Shown here one piece after another: positions 34,245-43,324 of a stretch of DNA of 64,000 nt. Both the position numbers and the translations under genes were made by a program. Position 1 is the first letter of the stretch. The number at the start of each line of letters is the position of its first letter. A model generated the notes under the pieces. That model did no database searches. It was not told the DNA's origin and worked only from the letters and a program-made list of their open reading frames with translations. Source of the DNA: Eubacteriales Family XIII. Incertae Sedis bacterium (GTDB taxonomy: Bacteria; Bacillota; Clostridia; Peptostreptococcales; Anaerovoracaceae); assembly GCA_031272365.1 (NCBI GenBank), contig JAISTX010000059.1, positions 1 to 64,000 on the forward strand, written 5' to 3'.

Positions 34245-35623
34245 CGGTAACAATGGAAAAACTCGCAGCCCTCTGCAAGAACCGGGGTTTCATCTACCCC
34301 GGTTCCGAGATTTACGGGGGGCTTGCGAACAGCTGGGACTACGGCCCCGTCGGCGTGGAGCTGAAGAACAACATCAAGAAGGCCTGGTGGAAAAAATTCG
34401 TGCAGGAGAGCCCGTACAACGTCGGGCTCGACGCGGCCATCCTCATGAACCGCGAGGTCTGGGTGGCCTCGGGGCACGTCGGGGGGTTCGCGGACCCGCT
34501 CATCGACTGCCGCGGGTGCAAGGAGCGGTTCCGGGCGGACCAGCTCATCGAGGAGTTTTCGGGCGAGAAGACCGAGGGCTGGACGAACGACCAGATGGAC
34601 GCGTTCATCAAGGACAAAAAGGTGCCGTGCCCGTCCTGCGGCAAGAGCGACTTCACGGGCATCCGGCAGTTCAACCTCATGTTCAAGACGCATTCGGGCG
34701 TGACGGAGGACGCGAAGAACGAGGTCTACCTCCGCCCGGAGACGGCGCAGGGCATCTTCGTGAACTTCAAGAGCGTGCAGCGCACGAGCCGCAAGAAGAT
34801 CCCGTTCGGCATCGCGCAGGTCGGCAAGAGCTTCCGCAACGAGATCACGCCGGGCAATTTCATCTTCCGGACGCGCGAGTTCGAGCAGATGGAGCTGGAG
34901 TTTTTCTGCGAGCCGGGCACGGACCTCGAGTGGTTCTCCTATTGGAAGGACTTCTGCAAGCAATTCCTGCTGTCGCTCGGCATCAAGGAGGATAGCATCC
35001 GGCTGCGCGACCACGCGGCCGAGGAGCTGTCGCACTACAGCAACGCGACGACGGACATCGAGTTCCGCTTCCCGTTCGGCTGGGGCGAGCTCTGGGGCGT
35101 TGCGGACCGGACGGACTTCGACCTGAAGAGCCATATGGACCATTCGGGCGAGGACCTGTCGTACCGCGACCCGGAGACGAACGAAAAATACGTGCCGTAC
35201 TGCATCGAGCCCTCGCTCGGCGCGGACCGCGTGCTTTTGGCCTTCCTCGCCGACGCGTACGAGGAGGAGGGGCTGGCCGGCGACGAGAAGGCGACGGACG
35301 ACGCGCGCACGGTGCTGCATTTCCACCCGGCGATCGCGCCCTACAAGGCGGCGGTGCTGCCGCTGACAAAGAAGCAGGCGGCGGCAGCGGAGGCGCTGCA
35401 CGCGGAGCTGTCGAAGCATTTCATGGTGGACTACGACGTGAGCGGCAACATCGGGAAACGGTACCGGCGCCAGGACGAGATCGGGACGCCGTTTTGCCTG
35501 ACGGTCGACTTCGACACGGAGGAGGACGGCACGGTGACGGTGCGCGACCGCGACACGATGGAGCAGATCCGCCTCCCGATCGCGGAGCTCAAGGCCTATA
35601 TAGAGGCGAAGCTGGAATTTTGA
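34241..35623 (+). CDS. glyS: Glycine--tRNA ligase, dimeric class II type
   Basis: 460 residues from ATG 34241, which overlaps the DUF4342 stop (ATGA). Class II blocks: [20 protein letters not shown], a zinc-ribbon insertion (CRGCKERF...CPSCGKSDF), motif 2 [42 protein letters not shown], motif 3 and the anticodon-binding domain. It is the eukaryote/archaea-like alpha2 form, not the alpha2beta2 GlyQS form. It charges tRNA(Gly) with glycine. Confidence 0.97.
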   Translation: MTVTMEKLAALCKNRGFIYPGSEIYGGLANSWDYGPVGVELKNNIKKAWWKKFVQESPYNVGLDAAILMNREVWVASGHVGGFADPLIDCRGCKERFRADQLIEEFSGEKTEGWTNDQMDAFIKDKKVPCPSCGKSDFTGIRQFNLMFKTHSGVTEDAKNEVYLRPETAQGIFVNFKSVQRTSRKKIPFGIAQVGKSFRNEITPGNFIFRTREFEQMELEFFCEPGTDLEWFSYWKDFCKQFLLSLGIKEDSIRLRDHAAEELSHYSNATTDIEFRFPFGWGELWGVADRTDFDLKSHMDHSGEDLSYRDPETNEKYVPYCIEPSLGADRVLLAFLADAYEEEGLAGDEKATDDARTVLHFHPAIAPYKAAVLPLTKKQAAAAEALHAELSKHFMVDYDVSGNIGKRYRRQDEIGTPFCLTVDFDTEEDGTVTVRDRDTMEQIRLPIAELKAYIEAKLEF

Positions 35624-35624
35624 A

Positions 35625-35759
35625 GTGCCTTCGCATGAGCTGAGAATCGTTTTGGTCGTCCTCCTGTGCGTGCCGGTCGCGTATGTCGGGTACCGGTTCT
35701 GCTCGTCGCTGCTGGGCAACGCGCTCGCCGGCAAGAAGAAAAAGGGGGGCGGGGAGTGA
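35625..35759 (+). CDS. Small single-pass membrane protein (44 aa), not in the ORF track
   Basis: GTG 35625, one base after the glyS stop, gives VPSHELRIVLVVLLCVPVAY, then a hydrophobic segment, and ends with the basic tail GKKKKGGGE. It overlaps the holB start by 4 nt (GTGA). One transmembrane helix with a positive C-terminal tail is predicted. The perfect fit between two overlapping neighbours supports its being real; no family is recognised and the start codon is weakly supported. Confidence 0.5.
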   Translation: MPSHELRIVLVVLLCVPVAYVGYRFCSSLLGNALAGKKKKGGGE

Positions 35760-36511
35760 AGTCCTTCCACGCGGTGATCGTGACGGGCGGCAGCGCGGCC
35801 ATGCGGGAAGCGGCGGCGCGGGGCATCCTGGCGGAGCATTTCGCGGACGACCCCGAGGCGGCGCGGAAGATAGAGGACGGGACCTTCGAGGACCTGATCT
35901 ATGTCGAGCCGGAGGAGGGGAAGCAGGAGATCACGGTGTCCGTGGTCATCCGGCTCGAGGCGCTCATGGCGCAGCGGCCCTTCGCCTCCACGGGCAAGGC
36001 GGCGGTGGTCGAAGGGGCGGAGCGGCTGAACGCCGCGGCGCAGAACAAGCTGCTGAAGCTGCTCGAGGAGCCGGCGGAGGGGGACGTGGTCCTGCTGCTG
36101 GCGGAAAACCCGCAGCGGCTACTGCCGACGGTGCGCTCGCGGTGCATCGTGCGGCGGGCGGACGCCCCCGGCGCCCCGATCCGGGAGGACTGCCCGGAAG
36201 AGGTGAAGGAGCTGGTGCGCATCCTCCTGTTCGGCAAGGACGCGCTGCCGGCGGCGTGGGCGATCCTGGCGGGCTTCGAGAAGGACCGGGGCGAAGCGGC
36301 GCGCGCCGTCCGGCTGATGGGCCTGTTCCTGCGGGACCTGGCCGTCGGCGAGGGCGCGGGCGCGAAGCTGGACGACAGGCAAAGGCGGCTGTGCAGGCGG
36401 GCTGTGCGCCACGCGGAGGAGGCCGCCAAAAAAACGGAGACAGGTATGAACACGAAATATGCGCTGCGGGATATGGCGCTGAATATGAAAACGGAGGCAA
36501 TGCATGCTTAG
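35756..36511 (+). CDS. holB: DNA polymerase III delta-prime-like subunit
   Basis: 251 residues from GTG 35756, preceded by a G-rich ribosome site. GKAAVVEGAERLNAAAQNKLLKLLEEPAEGDVVLLLAENPQRLLPTVRSRC is the clamp-loader sensor/SRC motif region. The N-terminus lacks a Walker A loop, as is normal for delta-prime; the protein is shorter than usual (about 330). It places the beta clamp on DNA with DnaX and HolA. The position before ricT is conserved in Firmicutes; tmk and yaaQ, usually upstream, are absent. Confidence 0.87.
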   Translation: MKSFHAVIVTGGSAAMREAAARGILAEHFADDPEAARKIEDGTFEDLIYVEPEEGKQEITVSVVIRLEALMAQRPFASTGKAAVVEGAERLNAAAQNKLLKLLEEPAEGDVVLLLAENPQRLLPTVRSRCIVRRADAPGAPIREDCPEEVKELVRILLFGKDALPAAWAILAGFEKDRGEAARAVRLMGLFLRDLAVGEGAGAKLDDRQRRLCRRAVRHAEEAAKKTETGMNTKYALRDMALNMKTEAMHA

Positions 36512-37496
36512 GGTGGTAGCGGTGAAGTTTCGCACTTCGCAAAAAAATTATTATTTCGATCCCGGCGACCTGGAGCTCAGGAGCGGGGACTGGGTCGTGG
36601 TCGACACGGCGCGGGGGCTCGAGATCGGGAAGGTCCGCGGCGGCGTCATGGAGGTGTCGGAGCACGAGTTCGGCAAGAACGTGAAGCGCATCAAGCGCAA
36701 GGCGACCGGGGAGGACATGGAGACCGACCGGAAGAACCTCGAGAAGAAGGCCGAGGCGATCCCCGTCTGCAAGCAGAAGATCGCGCAGTTCGGCCTCGAC
36801 ATGAAGCTCATCGACGCGGAGTACACGTTCGACGGGTCGAAGCTGATCTTCTACTTCACGGCGGACAAACGCGTGGACTTCCGCGAGCTCGTGAAGGACC
36901 TCGCGGGGTATTTCCACATGCGCATCGAGCTGCGCCAGGTCGGCGTGCGCGACGAGGCCCGGATGCTCGGCGGCTTCGGGAGCTGCGGGCGCGAGCTGTG
37001 CTGCAAGGGCTGGCTGCAGGATTTCGAGCCGGTGTCGATCAAGATGGCGAAGGTGCAGAACCTGTCGCTGAACCCGGGCAAGATCTCCGGGTGCTGCGGG
37101 CGCCTGATGTGCTGCCTGAAGTACGAGAACGACGTGTACCAGGAGCTCAAGAAGGGGCTGCCCAACACGGGCGAGTACGTCGACACGCCGAGGGGCAAGG
37201 GGAAGGTGGTCGACGTGAGCATCTTCAAGGGCATCGTGAAGGTGCGCAACATCGAGGAGGAGCGCACGCGGGAGACGCCCGAGCGGCTCTCGGACGACGT
37301 GTACGAATACGAGAAGGGCGAGGTGCGCCGCAGGGGCAAGGAAGGCGGCGGCGGGCGCGGCGGCTCGTCCTCGGGGCGCGGGGGCAACAAAAAAGGCGCC
37401 GCGACCGGCTCTGTGAGCAAGGAGATCGCCGACGCCCTGAAAGACGACCTGATCGACGTCCTCGTGGAAGAGGACCCCGCAGCCGGCCAGGCTTAG
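36504..37496 (+). CDS. ricT: PSP1-domain protein RicT (YaaT)
   Basis: 330 residues. The PSP1 domain carries FGSCGRELCCKGWL and GCCGRLMCCLKYEND, whose cysteines ligate iron-sulfur clusters in the RicAFT (Y-) complex that helps RNase Y mature operon mRNAs and affects sporulation and competence. A Gly/Arg-rich linker (RRRGKEGGGGRGGSSSGRGG) and a short acidic helix extend the C-terminus by about 60 residues, RGG-like and possibly RNA-binding. GGAGG precedes ATG. The stop codon overlaps the convergent abrB stop. Confidence 0.92.
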   Translation: MLRVVAVKFRTSQKNYYFDPGDLELRSGDWVVVDTARGLEIGKVRGGVMEVSEHEFGKNVKRIKRKATGEDMETDRKNLEKKAEAIPVCKQKIAQFGLDMKLIDAEYTFDGSKLIFYFTADKRVDFRELVKDLAGYFHMRIELRQVGVRDEARMLGGFGSCGRELCCKGWLQDFEPVSIKMAKVQNLSLNPGKISGCCGRLMCCLKYENDVYQELKKGLPNTGEYVDTPRGKGKVVDVSIFKGIVKVRNIEEERTRETPERLSDDVYEYEKGEVRRRGKEGGGGRGGSSSGRGGNKKGAATGSVSKEIADALKDDLIDVLVEEDPAAGQA

Positions 37497-37735
37497 AGCG
37501 TTTTCAGCTCATCGAGGCAGGCGCGGCAGATGTTTTTGTTGTGGATGTTCGTGACCTCCACCGCGCTCCCGCAGAAGATGCAAGCCGGCTCGTATTTCCG
37601 CAGGATGATGTTCTCGCCGTCGACGTAGATCTCGATCGGGTCCTCCTTTTGGATGCCGAGCGTGCGGCGCAGCTCCATCGGCAGGACGATCCTGCCGAGC
37701 TCATCAACTTTTCTGACGATTCCAGTTGCTTTCAT
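37493..37735 (-). CDS. abrB: AbrB/SpoVT-family transition-state regulator
   Basis: 80 residues. ATG 37735 has AGAAGGAG upstream; the ORF-track start is too long. N-terminal swapped-hairpin DNA-binding domain MKATGIVRKVDELGRIVLPMELRRTLGI and the C-terminal part with CIFCG and ICRACL, two CxxC pairs that may bind zinc. AbrB-like proteins regulate stationary-phase and sporulation genes. It is the second gene of a minus-strand pair and converges on ricT with a 4-nt overlap of the coding ends. Confidence 0.92.
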   Translation of the reverse strand: MKATGIVRKVDELGRIVLPMELRRTLGIQKEDPIEIYVDGENIILRKYEPACIFCGSAVEVTNIHNKNICRACLDELKTL

Positions 37736-37748
37736 GTTTTGACTCCTT

Positions 37749-38114
37749 CTAACCTTTTGCTTTAGCTTCCTGTCCTGCCTTCCCCTTGTCCTTGTCGCCA
37801 TCCTTCTTCAGGGCCGTCGCGATGTTGCTGAACATGCTGAGGATGATGGAGATGGCCGCCATGATGTTCTGGCCTTCTTTGACTTTTTTCGAGATGCCGG
37901 AGAACGACTTTGAAAAATTGTCGATCGCTCCGTCAAACTGTTTGGTCCTCTTGGACGCCGTCGCCGTGACGACTTCCATGTCCGCGAGGATCTTGTCAAG
38001 GCGCTGCAATGACGGCGCAAAGCGGACGAGCATTACGAGCGCGTAAATCACGAGCGCGATGGCGGCGAGGATGAGGATGCAGATCAATAGATCCTTCAAA
38101 TCGATTGTCAGCAT
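37749..38114 (-). CDS. Membrane-anchored coiled-coil protein (DUF948-like)
   Basis: 121 residues. One N-terminal transmembrane helix (LLICILILAAIALVIYALVML) followed by a helical cytoplasmic part (RLDKILADMEVVTATASKRTKQFDGAIDNFSKSFSG) and a Lys-rich tail (KKDGDKDKGKAGQEAKAKG). The pattern matches small DUF948-type proteins. GACAGGAGG precedes ATG 38114. It is cotranscribed with abrB, 13 nt downstream. Function unknown. Confidence 0.72.
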   Translation of the reverse strand: MLTIDLKDLLICILILAAIALVIYALVMLVRFAPSLQRLDKILADMEVVTATASKRTKQFDGAIDNFSKSFSGISKKVKEGQNIMAAISIILSMFSNIATALKKDGDKDKGKAGQEAKAKG

Positions 38115-38161
38115 ACTGTTCCTCCTGTCCGGTTGCCCGGCTGTCTCGTTAACGTTTTTCC

Positions 38162-38190
38162 ATTATCCCCCAAACGGAGCGAAAAATCAA
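38162..38190 (-). promoter_or_regulatory. Promoter of the DUF948-like/abrB pair
   Basis: On the minus strand TTGATT (38190-38185), 17-bp spacer, GATAAT (38167-38162), about 48 nt before ATG 38114. Confidence 0.65.
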
Positions 38191-38271
38191 GCCTTTTTCC
38201 AAAAATTGTCCAATTGTTGTTACACGGGTTTTACGAATCGGGCGCAAAACGAAGAATGTGGCGGGCAAGGC

Positions 38272-38300
38272 TTGTAAATCGGGCGCATCTTGCCTATAAT
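38272..38300 (+). promoter_or_regulatory. Promoter of murA
   Basis: TTGTAA (38272-38277), 17-bp spacer, TATAAT (38295-38300), about 50 nt before the TTG start at 38350. Confidence 0.75.
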
Positions 38301-38349
38301 CATTCAAGGAAAATATCGCAAATTGAAGAAGTAGGTAGGGTAAGGTTTT

Positions 38350-39666
38350 TTGTCCAAAATCATTGTAAGGAAAGCCGGGCCGCTGTCCGGCCAGGTCATC
38401 ACGGGAGGATCCAAGAACGCGGTGCTGCCATTGCTCGCCGCGACGCTCCTCACGGAAGACCCTTGCGTGCTGGACGGGGTGCCGAACCTGAAGGACGTCG
38501 AGGTCATGTGCCGGCTGCTGCGCAGCTTCGGCGCGGAGGTCGAGCAGGACGAAGGCGGGCGGCGGATCACCGTGCGCGCGAAGACGATCTCGACGAGCGA
38601 GGCGCCGCACGACCTCGTGAAGGCGATGCGCGCGTCCATCGTGGCGATGGGGCCCATCCTCGGGCGCTGCGGGGAGGCGGTCGTGCCGCTGCCCGGCGGG
38701 TGCGCGATCGGCGACCGGCCGATCGACCTGCATGTGAAGGGCTTCGTGGCGCTCGGCGCGGACGTGGAGGTCGTCACGGACGAGGGCGGCGGCTGCGTGC
38801 GCGCGGACGGCAGGGCGCTCAAGGGCGCGGAGATGTACCTTGACTTCGCCAGCGTCGGCGCGACGGAGAACATCATGATGGCGGCCGCGCTCGCGGAGGG
38901 CACGACGGTGATCGAGAACCCGGCGCAGGAGCCGGAGATCGTCGACCTCGCAAACTTCCTCAACAAAATGGGCGCCCGCATCCGGGGCGCCGGGACGGAC
39001 ACGATCCGCATCGAGGGCGTGGAGCGCCTGCACGGCGCGGAGCACTGCGTGATCCCCGACCGCATCGAGGCGGCGACGTTCATGCTGGCCGCGGCCATCA
39101 CGCGCGGCAACGTGCTCGTGGAGAACATGCTGCCGAACCACGTGGTGCCGATCATGGCGAAGCTGCGGGAATGCGGCGTCCAGCTCAGCGAGGAGGAGCC
39201 GGGCCTGCGCGTCGACGCGTCGGGCGGGTTTTTCCGCGCGACGGACATCAAGACGCTGCCGTACCCGGGGTTCCCGACGGACATACAGCCGCAGTTCATG
39301 GCGTTCCTGTCGACGGTGCAGGGGCCCTCGAACATCGTGGAGACGGTCTTCGAAAACCGCTTCATGCACATCGACGAGCTCAACCGCATGGGCGCGGGCA
39401 TCCTCGCGGAGGGGCGCAGCGCGATCGTGCGCGGCGGGGCGTCGCTCACGGGGGCGCAGGTGCGCGCGACGGATCTGCGCGCGGGCGCGGCGCTCGTGCT
39501 CGCGGGGCTGGTCGCGGAGGGGGAGACGGTCATTTCGGACGTCTACCACATCGACCGCGGCTACGAGGACCTCGTGGGGAAGATGGCGGGGCTGGGCGCC
39601 GACATCCGGCGCGTGAAAAACGGCGGCCCCGTCGATTCGGTCGACCGCCTGGTATTTGCAGAATAA
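38350..39666 (+). CDS. murA: UDP-N-acetylglucosamine 1-carboxyvinyltransferase
   Basis: 438 residues from TTG 38350. Substrate-binding [16 protein letters not shown] at the N-terminus and the catalytic loop [15 protein letters not shown], where Cys is the PEP-binding residue targeted by fosfomycin; the enzyme should therefore be fosfomycin-sensitive in principle. It transfers enolpyruvate to UDP-GlcNAc, the first committed step of peptidoglycan synthesis. It has its own promoter. The stop is 7 nt from the convergent spoVG stop. Confidence 0.96.
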   Translation: MSKIIVRKAGPLSGQVITGGSKNAVLPLLAATLLTEDPCVLDGVPNLKDVEVMCRLLRSFGAEVEQDEGGRRITVRAKTISTSEAPHDLVKAMRASIVAMGPILGRCGEAVVPLPGGCAIGDRPIDLHVKGFVALGADVEVVTDEGGGCVRADGRALKGAEMYLDFASVGATENIMMAAALAEGTTVIENPAQEPEIVDLANFLNKMGARIRGAGTDTIRIEGVERLHGAEHCVIPDRIEAATFMLAAAITRGNVLVENMLPNHVVPIMAKLRECGVQLSEEEPGLRVDASGGFFRATDIKTLPYPGFPTDIQPQFMAFLSTVQGPSNIVETVFENRFMHIDELNRMGAGILAEGRSAIVRGGASLTGAQVRATDLRAGAALVLAGLVAEGETVISDVYHIDRGYEDLVGKMAGLGADIRRVKNGGPVDSVDRLVFAE

Positions 39667-39673
39667 GGGGGGG

Positions 39674-39967
39674 TCAGTATTCCTGGCTGCCGCCCGGCGC
39701 CGCGCTGGTTTCCGCCTGCAGCCGGTCGTACTCCTGGAAAATCGCATCCTTGATGCGAGACCGCACCTCGCTCGTGAGCGGGTGTGCGATGTCGCGGAAG
39801 TCTCCCTCTCCTACTTTTCGCGACGGCATTGCGATGAAGAGGCCGTTTTGACCGTCAATGACTTTGATGTCGTGCACGACAAACTCATCGTCAAAAGTGA
39901 CGGAAACAACCGCCTTCAGCTTGCTTTCGTCCGGAATCATCCGGATACGTACATCCGTTATTTGCAT
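39674..39967 (-). CDS. spoVG: SpoVG regulatory protein
   Basis: 97 residues; ATG 39967 with GAAAGGGCGG upstream. [39 protein letters not shown] and [23 protein letters not shown] are diagnostic. SpoVG is a small RNA/DNA-binding regulator of septation, sporulation and virulence genes. In Bacillus it leads the spoVG-glmU-prs-pth-mfd row on the same strand; here it is inverted and divergent from murC, sharing a symmetrical promoter region. Confidence 0.96.
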   Translation of the reverse strand: MQITDVRIRMIPDESKLKAVVSVTFDDEFVVHDIKVIDGQNGLFIAMPSRKVGEGDFRDIAHPLTSEVRSRIKDAIFQEYDRLQAETSAAPGGSQEY

Positions 39968-39994
39968 AGCGTCCGCCCTTTCTTTAACGAACAA

Positions 39995-40027
39995 AGTATA
40001 GCATAGTTTCCCGCAGTCTGCTATACT
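39995..40027. promoter_or_regulatory. Divergent promoters of spoVG and murC, mirror-image -10 boxes
   Basis: AGTATAGCA (39995-40003) and TGCTATACT (40019-40027) are perfect inverted copies 15 bp apart; each contains a TATACT -10, one for spoVG on the minus strand and one for murC on the plus strand. GGAGG lies just after for murC. Each -10 falls in the other promoter's -35 zone, so the two polymerases should compete. Confidence 0.7.
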
Positions 40028-40054
40028 CTTTTTGGAGGCAAACGACAAATAGGA

Positions 40055-41455
40055 ATGATTGATTTTGACAATTTGCAGCGCGTCCACTGCGTGGGGATCG
40101 GGGGCATCGGGCTCTCGGCGATAGCGGAGATCCTGCTGAGCCGGGGCATTGCGGTATCCGGCTCCGACTTCAAGGAAAGCGAGATCACCGACCGGCTGAT
40201 CGAGAAGGGCGCGACTGTCTACCTGGGCCACAGGGCGAAGAACATCGGGGACGCCGACCTCGTCGTCTACTCTTCGGCGGTGCCCCCGGAAAACCCGGAG
40301 CTCGCGGCCGCCCGCGAAAACGGCGTGCCGACGGTCACGCGCGCGCAGCTGCTCGGCCGCCTCATGGAGGGGTCGGCCAACGGCATCGCGATCGCGGGCG
40401 CGCACGGGAAGACGACGACGACGTCGATGATCTCCCTCATCCTCAAAAACGCGGGCAGGGACCCGACGATCCTCGTCGGCGGCAACCTGAAGGAGATCGG
40501 CGGCAACGTGCGCGTCGGGAAAGACGAGTTTTTCATCACGGAGGCGTGCGAGTACATGGATTCGTTCCTCGAGCTGCGCCCGAAGTACGCGGTCATCCTC
40601 AACATCGACTCCGACCACCTCGACTACTTCAAAAACATCGACCATATCGTGCGGAGCTTCGACGCGTTCGCGAACCTCGTGCCGGAGGACGGAGCGGTCT
40701 TCGCCTACGACGCGAACCCGTTCGTCAGCAGCATCATCGGCAAGCTCGACCGCAAATGCGTCACGTACGGCTTCCACGAGACGTGCGACTTCCACGCCCA
40801 TGACGTCGCGTTCGACGCGGAGGGGATGCCGTCGTTCTGCGTGGAGGCGTACGGGGAGGGCTTCGGCTGCATCAAGCTGTCCGTGCCGGGCGAGCACAAC
40901 ATCACGAACGCGCTCGCGGCGATCGCGTGCTGCACCCAGATGGGCATCGAGCGGGACGTCATCGTCTCGACGCTCGAGGCGTTCTCGGGCACGCAGCGGC
41001 GGTTCGAGATCCAGGGCTTCACGACGGACGGGGTGAAGATCGTCGACGACTACGCCCACCACCCGGCCGAGATCACGGCGACGATCAAGGCGGCGCGCAA
41101 CGTGCCGCACGAGAAGATGTGGGTGCTGTTCCAGCCGCACACGTACACGCGGACGCTCGCGCTGCACGACGATTTCGCGGCGGCGCTCGCGGAGGCGGAC
41201 TGCGTGGTGCTCGCCGAGATCTACGCGGCGCGCGAGAAGAACATCCACAACGTGACGAGCAAGACGATCGTCGAGGCGATGAAGAAGAGCGACCCGTGGA
41301 AGGACGTGTGGTATTTCGACACGTTCGAGGAGATCGCGGCGTTTGTGCTGGAGAACGCGGCGCCGGGCGACCTCGTGATCACGATGGGCGCGGGGGACAT
41401 CAACCGCGTCGGCGAGATGATCCTGGAGGCGGACCGGGTGCGGTATCTTGGTTGA
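40055..41455 (+). CDS. murC: UDP-N-acetylmuramate--L-alanine ligase
   Basis: 466 residues. [22 protein letters not shown] (UDP-binding), P-loop [13 protein letters not shown], the Mur-ligase central block [12 protein letters not shown], and [14 protein letters not shown] with FQPHTYTRT. Adds L-Ala to UDP-MurNAc. The start ATG follows a TATACT-GGAGG region. Its stop merges into a heptad tandem repeat before glmU. Confidence 0.96.
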   Translation: MIDFDNLQRVHCVGIGGIGLSAIAEILLSRGIAVSGSDFKESEITDRLIEKGATVYLGHRAKNIGDADLVVYSSAVPPENPELAAARENGVPTVTRAQLLGRLMEGSANGIAIAGAHGKTTTTSMISLILKNAGRDPTILVGGNLKEIGGNVRVGKDEFFITEACEYMDSFLELRPKYAVILNIDSDHLDYFKNIDHIVRSFDAFANLVPEDGAVFAYDANPFVSSIIGKLDRKCVTYGFHETCDFHAHDVAFDAEGMPSFCVEAYGEGFGCIKLSVPGEHNITNALAAIACCTQMGIERDVIVSTLEAFSGTQRRFEIQGFTTDGVKIVDDYAHHPAEITATIKAARNVPHEKMWVLFQPHTYTRTLALHDDFAAALAEADCVVLAEIYAAREKNIHNVTSKTIVEAMKKSDPWKDVWYFDTFEEIAAFVLENAAPGDLVITMGAGDINRVGEMILEADRVRYLG

Positions 41456-41560
41456 ATTGAGAATTGAGAATTGAGAATTGAGGATTTTGGATTGGTGCAT
41501 TTTGTTGATGGGAAGATTGCTTTTTGAATAATAATGATTGGATTGGTGCATTTTGTTGAG
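41456..41560. repeat. Heptad tandem repeat and 20-bp direct repeats before the GlmU fragment
   Basis: A run of gaattga heptads (41451-41482, about four units) begins at the murC stop. It is followed by two perfect copies of ggattggtgcattttgttga, at 41489-41508 and 41540-41559, 51 bp apart. The tract is AT-rich in a GC-rich genome and occupies the place where the GlmU pyrophosphorylase half would be encoded. Confidence 0.85.
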
Positions 41561-41564
41561 GAGT

Positions 41565-42281
41565 ATGGACGGGGATTATTTGGTGAAGTTTGAGGAGCGG
41601 CGGCGGCGGAATCTTGCTTTTGCGGAGGCCGGCGTGGACTTTCTGGATATTGACCGGGCCTATATCGAGGACGGGGTCTCCATCGGTGCCGGGTCCTGGA
41701 TCGGCGTGGACGTGGAGATTTCCGCGGGATCGCAGGTTGGGGCGGGGTGTCGGATCCTGTCGGGGTCGCGCATCGAAAACTGCCTGATCGGGGACGGCGC
41801 CGTGATCGACAAGTCCGTGCTGAAGGACAGCGAGGTCGGCGCGGGGGCGACGGTGGGGCCGTTCGCCTATATCCGCCCGGGCTGCCGGATCGGCCCTGCC
41901 GTGAAGATCGGGGATTTCGTCGAGGTGAAAAATTCCGTGATCGGGGATAAGACGAGCGTCGCGCACCTCTCGTACATCGGCGACGCGGATTTGGGCAGCG
42001 GCATCAACATCGGGTGCGGCGTCGTGTTCGTCAATTACGACGGCAAGGAGAAGCACCGCTCCGTCGTCGGCGACGACGCGTTCATCGGATGCAATGTCAA
42101 TATTATTTCCCCGGTACGCATCGGGGAGGGATCTTATGTGGCGGCCGGGACGACGGTTTCGGGCGACGTGCCGCCGGGCGCGCTCTGCGTCGAACGCGGG
42201 AAGGCAAGGGTGCTTGAAGGATGGGTGGATCGGCGCGGCCTCCTCAAAGGCCGTATCGAGAAGCGCCGAAACACGGATTGA
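41565..42281 (+). CDS. GlmU C-terminal acetyltransferase domain (left-handed beta-helix), pyrophosphorylase half missing
   Basis: 238 residues. An arm helix [22 protein letters not shown] is followed by hexapeptide repeats ([18 protein letters not shown]) and the GlmU acetyltransferase signature [43 protein letters not shown]. In full-length GlmU (about 455 residues) this part makes GlcNAc-1-P and an N-terminal domain makes UDP-GlcNAc. The N-terminal domain is absent. The gene keeps the usual place before prs. The start is uncertain: GAGGAG is only 1-2 nt before ATG 41565; TTG 41538 is in frame. Confidence 0.85.
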   Translation: MDGDYLVKFEERRRRNLAFAEAGVDFLDIDRAYIEDGVSIGAGSWIGVDVEISAGSQVGAGCRILSGSRIENCLIGDGAVIDKSVLKDSEVGAGATVGPFAYIRPGCRIGPAVKIGDFVEVKNSVIGDKTSVAHLSYIGDADLGSGINIGCGVVFVNYDGKEKHRSVVGDDAFIGCNVNIISPVRIGEGSYVAAGTTVSGDVPPGALCVERGKARVLEGWVDRRGLLKGRIEKRRNTD

Positions 42282-42312
42282 TAGGATACGGTCGAAAGGA
42301 GAAAATGTCGTG

Positions 42313-43296
42313 ATGAAGAACGGAAGCGCTTGCAGTGAGTACAAATTGTTTTGCGGGAACGCATGCCCGGAGCTGGCGGCGGAGATTGCGCAGAAGATGG
42401 GCAAGAGGCTTGGGAAATCGGAGGTCACGACCTTCAGCGACGGGGAGATATCCGTCAACATCTACGAAACGGTGCGCGGGCGCGACGTCTTCATCATCCA
42501 GTCCACATGCTACCCGACGAACGAGAACCTCATGGAGCTGCTCATCATGATCGACGCGATGAAGCGCGCGTCGGCGGGGCGCATCAACGCGGTCGTCCCG
42601 TACTACGGCTACGGGCGCCAGGACCGGAAGGCGAAGGCCAGGGACCCGATCACGGCGAAGCTCGTGGCGGACCTCATCACGGCGGCGGGGGCGGACCGCG
42701 TGGTCACGATGGACCTGCACGCGTCGCAGATACAGGGGTATTTCAACATCCCGGTGGACCACCTGCTCGGGATGCCGATCCTCATGAACTACTTCAAGAA
42801 GAAAAAGCTGCCGGACCTCGTGGTGGTGTCGCCGGACCACGGCTCGGTGACGCGGGCGCGGGCGATGTCCATCCCGCTCGGGGCGCCGATCGCGATCGTC
42901 GACAAGCGGCGGCAGAAGGCCAACGAGAGCGAGGTCATGAACGTGATCGGCGAGATCGAGGGGAAGACCTGCCTGCTCGTGGACGACATGGTGGACACGG
43001 CGGGCTCGATCACGCACGCGGCGAACGCGATCGCGGAGCTCGGGGCGAAGGAGGTCTACGCGTGCGCGACGCACGGCATCCTGTCGGGGAAGGCGCTGTC
43101 GCACATCGAGAAATCGTCCATCCGGGAGATGGTATTTCTGAACACGGTGCCTTTGTCCGACGCGGCCAAGAAGGTGAGCCGGATCAAGGTGCTCTCGGTC
43201 GCCGGCATCTTCGCGGAGGCGATGCTCAACATCCACACGGACGATTCGGTGAGCAAGATCTTCGAGATCGCGGGCAACGGGAAGGCCGGGAAGTGA
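42313..43296 (+). CDS. prs: Ribose-phosphate pyrophosphokinase
   Basis: 327 residues from ATG 42313 (GTG 42310 also possible; AAAGGAG is upstream). FCGNACPELAAEIAQKMGKRLG, NIYETVRGRDVFIIQST, YGYGRQDRKAKARDPITAKL, the PRPP loop DDMVDTAGSI and DLHASQIQGYF are conserved. It makes PRPP from ribose-5-phosphate and ATP. glmU-prs-pth-mfd order is the Firmicutes arrangement; rplY (ctc), often between prs and pth, is absent. Confidence 0.97.
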   Translation: MKNGSACSEYKLFCGNACPELAAEIAQKMGKRLGKSEVTTFSDGEISVNIYETVRGRDVFIIQSTCYPTNENLMELLIMIDAMKRASAGRINAVVPYYGYGRQDRKAKARDPITAKLVADLITAAGADRVVTMDLHASQIQGYFNIPVDHLLGMPILMNYFKKKKLPDLVVVSPDHGSVTRARAMSIPLGAPIAIVDKRRQKANESEVMNVIGEIEGKTCLLVDDMVDTAGSITHAANAIAELGAKEVYACATHGILSGKALSHIEKSSIREMVFLNTVPLSDAAKKVSRIKVLSVAGIFAEAMLNIHTDDSVSKIFEIAGNGKAGK

Positions 43297-43324
43297 CGGG
43301 GCGAAGGGGGCTTTTGGCAAGGCG

